From contig JBIKVM010000131.1 of assembly GCA_044356825.1 (NCBI GenBank), forward strand, positions 1-8,558: a stretch of 8,558 bases of DNA. Direction: 5' to 3'. Under the pieces are notes generated by a model that was given only the letters and a program-made list of their open reading frames with translations, had not been told where the DNA came from and ran no database searches. Positions 6,480-8,558 of the stretch are shown piece by piece (the stretch's first letter is position 1; each line of letters starts with the position of its first letter). The DNA comes from JAUREX01 sp044356825. GTDB lineage: Bacteria; Pseudomonadota; Alphaproteobacteria; Rhodobacterales; Rhodobacteraceae. Both the position numbers and the translations under genes were made by a program.

Positions 6480-7478
6480 TCAGGCGGTGGCGGCGTTCGT
6501 GCGCTCGGCCAGCGTGCCGTCGGCCCACATCCGCAGGATCCGCAGCGCGATCCACGGCACGATCAGCGTCGCGAGCGCAAGCGCGAGTGCCCCGGCGATG
6601 GCAAAGGCCCCGCCCGCCTCGATCAGCGCGCGCGCCGCCGCCGCGAGCGGAAAGGTGAACGCTGCCCACATGGGCGAAAAGCCCCCTGCCGTCAGCCAGC
6701 GCGTGGCGGCGAGCAGGGCGACCAGCAGCAGAACGGTCCAGAGGGCCATGAGCGGCACGAGCCAGCCCACCCCGAGCACGATGGCCCCGTTCAGCGCCAG
6801 CGCGGCCGGCCCGAGGTGAAGGGCAAGTGTCGGCCGCAACGGGGGCGGGGGCAGCGCGCGACGCAGCGCGCGCGCACCCGCCGCCCACAGTACGACCGAA
6901 TTGGCAAAGGTGACCCCAAGGATCACCCCGGCCGCAAGATGCAGCCCGAGCGCCACGGCCGGCCCGACGGCAAGGATAGGGCCGACAAGCACAAGGTGCC
7001 ACACGGGGCTGAAAACGCGCGCCTCGGGCGGCGCAGCCAGAAAGCGCCGCACCATCCCGACCGCGAGCGCGACATGGGCCGCGAAAGCCAATGCCAGCAC
7101 GACAGCGCCGGGACCAGGTGCATAGGGGATCACGGCACCGGATGCGGCCATCGCGGCCATGCAGAACGCGGCAAGCCCCGACTGCCCGGGCAACACGCGC
7201 ACCTCCTCGGCCAGCACGGCGGGCCGTCGCGCGACTTTGGCCACATAGGCAAGACCCGCCGCAAGCCAGAGGAGGAAAACCGCGCCCAGCATCACTTCGG
7301 CCGCAGCAGCGCCGAAACCCGCCACTTCGCCAACTGCGCGCCAGCCGAGCTCGAGCCCCCAGAGGCCGAGGATCGCCGGAAAGATCGCGGGCGGGGTGCG
7401 TCGCCATCCCCCGCCCCCCGGCGCCACGGGCGGACGCGGCAGGGGCGGAACCGCAGATGCGGGGGGGCGTGCGGTCAT
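6480..7478 (-). CDS. TehA/SLAC1-type (TDT family) membrane transporter or anion channel
   Basis: Integral inner-membrane protein, 332 aa, with about ten hydrophobic segments between residues 30 and 315, matching the tellurite-resistance/dicarboxylate transporter (TDT) family that includes TehA, Mae1 and plant SLAC1. Supporting stretches are PPAIFPAILGLWGLELGWR (29-47), FSPVWHLVLVGPILAVG (156-172), RPTLALHLGPAALALNG (215-231) and GGFSPMWAAFTFPLAA (265-280); the last is the family's TM9 signature. Residues 1-28 form a Pro/Gly-rich cytoplasmic leader. Known members conduct anions or C4-dicarboxylates, and overexpressed TehA affects tellurite resistance, so substrate is open; there is no tehB methyltransferase next to it. 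The ATG has GGAG 6 nt upstream. It is divergent from the VOC gene and could be co-transcribed with guaB (69-bp gap), though that is only inference. Confidence 0.85.
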   Translation of the reverse strand: MTARPPASAVPPLPRPPVAPGGGGWRRTPPAIFPAILGLWGLELGWRAVGEVAGFGAAAAEVMLGAVFLLWLAAGLAYVAKVARRPAVLAEEVRVLPGQSGLAAFCMAAMAASGAVIPYAPGPGAVVLALAFAAHVALAVGMVRRFLAAPPEARVFSPVWHLVLVGPILAVGPAVALGLHLAAGVILGVTFANSVVLWAAGARALRRALPPPPLRPTLALHLGPAALALNGAIVLGVGWLVPLMALWTVLLLVALLAATRWLTAGGFSPMWAAFTFPLAAAARALIEAGGAFAIAGALALALATLIVPWIALRILRMWADGTLAERTNAATA

Positions 7479-7543
7479 GGCCGGCTCCGGTCGGGTGATT
7501 CCCTGATCGAGGAGACCTTCTCACATCCCCGGGGGCAAGGGCA

Positions 7544-7578
7544 GATGGGCGGCATCGGCCCCACGGCGGCCGCCCATC
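7544..7578. repeat. Perfect 10-bp inverted repeat in the divergent tehA-like/VOC intergenic region
   Basis: GATGGGCGGC (7544-7553) is exactly complemented by GCCGCCCATC (7569-7578) with a 15-nt spacer. It lies in the 198-bp gap between two divergent genes, which is otherwise without a gene. Neither strand shows a T-run after it, so it is not a standard terminator. Its placement just upstream of a TTGACG hexamer fits a regulator site or a stable 5'-leader hairpin for the minus-strand gene. Confidence 0.5.
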
Positions 7579-7589
7579 CCGCCGGTTCG

Positions 7590-7618
7590 TTGACGCTCGC
7601 CCCGCCGCGCGCTACGCC
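7590..7618 (+). promoter_or_regulatory. Possible promoter of the VOC gene
   Basis: TTGACG (7590-7595), a common alphaproteobacterial -35 form, is followed after 17 bp by TACGCC (7613-7618), a poor -10. Transcription would start near 7625 and leave a leader of about 50 nt before the VOC ATG. The inverted repeat just upstream would then be centred near -64. Only the -35 is persuasive. Confidence 0.28.
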
Positions 7619-7676
7619 GTCTTGCGCCGTCCACGCCCCGAGCACGCACCCGACCAGCCGCAGAGGAGCGCCCGAC

Positions 7677-8135
7677 ATGTCCGTCCCTTCTTCCGATCCG
7701 ATGACCGAGCCGGCGTCCGATCTCGAAACCGTGCCCGCCGCCGTCTTTGCCCGCCGGCTGCGCGGCGTCGGCGTGAACCTCATCGTCCGCGACGTTCCGG
7801 CCATGGTCCGCTTCATGGCGGAGGTGTTCGGGTTGCGCTCTCATCGCGTCTCGGCCGATTTCGCGCTTCTCGACCATGACGGGGCGCTGATCCAGCTCCA
7901 TGCCGACCGGACATTCGTGCGCCACCCGCTTCACGCGCTCCTGCCCGAGGGCGCGCCGCGCGGCAGCGGGCTGCAACTTTATCTCTTCGGCATCGATCCC
8001 GACGGCGCCGCCCGGCGCGCCGAGGCGGCGGGTGGCGTGCTGCTCGAGCCGCCGGCGACCAAGCCCCACGGCCTGCGCGAATGCACGATCCTTGCACCCG
8101 AAGGCCACGCCTTCTCGCCCGCCATCGCGGGCTGA
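7677..8135 (+). CDS. VOC (glyoxalase/bleomycin-resistance fold) family protein
   Basis: Cytoplasmic protein of 152 aa with one vicinal-oxygen-chelate unit and a 25-30-residue polar N-terminal leader. The first beta-alpha-beta-beta-beta module covers about 30-78, with GVNLIVRDVPAMVRFMAEVFGL (32-53) and ALLDHDGALIQLH (63-75). The second covers about 98-150, with LQLYLFGIDPDGAARRAEAAG (99-119) and TILAPEGHAFSPA (137-149). The position where many VOC enzymes have a metal-binding His in strand 1 appears to be Gly32, and the usual Glu after the PEGH turn is Ser/Pro, so it may not bind metal in the standard way. Substrate is unknown. The start at 7677 has AGAGGAG about 8 nt upstream; ATG at 7701 is an alternative start. 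It reads away from the TehA-like gene. Confidence 0.85.
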   Translation: MSVPSSDPMTEPASDLETVPAAVFARRLRGVGVNLIVRDVPAMVRFMAEVFGLRSHRVSADFALLDHDGALIQLHADRTFVRHPLHALLPEGAPRGSGLQLYLFGIDPDGAARRAEAAGGVLLEPPATKPHGLRECTILAPEGHAFSPAIAG

Positions 8136-8195
8136 CTCCACTGCGGGACATGCCGGCCGGCGAACCGCTGCGAATGATCGGTCGCTCTCGCGATC

Positions 8196-8221
8196 GGGGG
8201 TGCCGATAGTGGCGCCGACCC
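8196..8221 (+). terminator. Possible hairpin downstream of the VOC gene
   Basis: GGTGCC (8199-8204) pairs with GGCGCC (8211-8216), with one G-T wobble and a 6-nt loop. Outer GGG/CCC pairing across a 2-nt bulge could extend the stem. Only two T residues follow, so it is a weak candidate for a terminator of the VOC transcript. The 138-bp gap 8136-8273 otherwise holds a GATCG/CGATC dyad (8177-8196) and a repeated TTGCGC element. Confidence 0.22.
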
Positions 8222-8260
8222 TTGCGCAGAGCACAGCGACCGGCCATCGTTGCGCCAGAG
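8222..8260 (+). promoter_or_regulatory. Repeated TTGCGC element upstream of the AI-2E-type gene (weak promoter/operator candidate)
   Basis: TTGCGCAGAG (8222-8231) recurs as TTGCGCCAGAG (8250-8260), 28 bp apart. The first copy could also act as a -35, with CATCGT (8245-8250) as a poor -10 at 17-bp spacing, placing a start about 20 bp ahead of the ATG. Neither reading is strong. Confidence 0.2.
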
Positions 8261-8273
8261 TTAGGGGTTTGTC

Positions 8274-8558
8274 ATGTCCAGAGGTCCCGATCAGATCGCG
8301 CGCGCCGGCGGGCAGAGCGTCCGGGGAATGTCAACGGGGGCGCATCTGCAGTCGTGGCTTCTGGGCGTCATCGCCTTCGCGGTCGTCCTCTTCTTGCTCG
8401 TGCAGGCGCGCTTCATCCTGATCTCGCTCGTGATCGCGATCATCCTCTTCAGCCTGACGTCGGACGTGATCCGCTGGGTCGGCGGCGCGCGGATCGGCCG
8501 GGTGCGGATTCCCCCGACCATCGCCAGCATCATCGCACTGGGGATCATCGCCACTGCG
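8274..8558 (+). CDS. AI-2E/PerM-type membrane transporter, N-terminal part (3' truncated by window)
   Basis: First 95 codons of a polytopic inner-membrane protein, cut by the window edge. After a polar leader of 27 residues, two hydrophobic helices follow in quick succession (about 28-44 WLLGVIAFAVVLFLLVQ and 46-62 RFILISLVIAIILFSLT). Next come a charged loop TSDVIRWVGGARIGRVRIP (62-80) and the start of a third helix (81-95). This spacing, with Pro-Pro before helix 3, is the N-terminal pattern of the AI-2E transporter (formerly UPF0118/PerM) family, whose members are about 340-400 aa and exchange small molecules or Na+/H+. The substrate cannot be told from this fragment. The ATG at 8274 has AGGGG about 6-7 nt upstream; an internal ATG at 8328 is an alternative start. 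Confidence 0.75.
   Translation, partial: MSRGPDQIARAGGQSVRGMSTGAHLQSWLLGVIAFAVVLFLLVQARFILISLVIAIILFSLTSDVIRWVGGARIGRVRIPPTIASIIALGIIATA

Noticed and set aside
6480..7478. Tellurite-resistance operon (tehAB)
   Set aside because: No tehB-type methyltransferase or ter gene is nearby; family membership alone does not show tellurite resistance.
4605..8135. A very long open frame on the plus strand (over 1,100 codons) opposite guaB and the TehA-like gene
   Set aside because: Stop codons are rare in this GC-rich DNA. The translation is a low-complexity Arg/Pro/His-rich string antisense to well-supported genes; only its last 152 codons (the VOC protein) are real.
7521..8234. Minus-strand frames opposite the VOC gene
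   Set aside because: Antisense shadows with no domain pattern; the VOC frame has a good start site and recognisable fold motifs.
1..8558. Search for tRNA/rRNA, insertion sequences, CRISPR arrays, att sites and phage or defence genes
   Set aside because: Nothing recognisable was seen; no transposase motifs, no regular repeats, and no shift in base composition.

Overview
The window is a GC-rich (about 70% by eye) bacterial chromosomal segment. It carries housekeeping and transport genes and shows no sign of mobile DNA, RNA genes or CRISPR. Base composition, protein style and gene content suggest an alphaproteobacterium, most likely of the Rhodobacterales/Rhodobacteraceae. That placement is inference; there is no rRNA to confirm it.

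Layout. The left edge (3-671, +) is the C-terminal part of a class I/II PLP-dependent aminotransferase. It converges, with only 5 bp between stop codons, on a long minus-strand block. Read in its own direction (right to left), that block is: a TehA/SLAC1-type (TDT family) membrane transporter (7478-6480); guaB, IMP dehydrogenase (6410-4962); a previously untracked 57-residue two-helix membrane ORF starting 3 bp after guaB (4958-4785); then a complete four-gene metal ABC importer made of a TroA-type periplasmic binding protein (4705-3743), an ATPase (3707-2937) and two ABC-3 permeases (2940-1819 and 1819-677). The last three importer genes overlap by 4 bp (ATGA) and 1 bp (TGATG), so they form a translationally coupled operon.

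On the right, the TehA-like gene is divergent from a single-module VOC (glyoxalase-fold) protein (7677-8135, +). It is followed by the N-terminus of an AI-2E/PerM-type membrane protein that runs off the window (8274-8558, +).

How it works together. The importer is of the Mn/Zn/Fe (TroABCD/SitABCD/MntABCD) class. The binding protein shows an H-H-H-D ligand set and has no ZnuA-type His-rich loop, so manganese, zinc or iron are all possible, with Mn favoured by the TroA/SitB resemblance. Its most unusual feature is that both permeases carry an extra 90-100-residue cytoplasmic tail ending in a winged-helix-like 'LTE(A/K)G' segment. The nucleotide-synthesis gene guaB, the TDT transporter and the VOC protein have no obvious functional link to metal uptake.

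I do not see a clearly new multi-gene system. The best leads are the paired winged-helix-like tails on the two permeases, the small membrane ORF between guaB and the importer, and a perfect 10-bp inverted repeat in the divergent tehA-like/VOC intergenic region.
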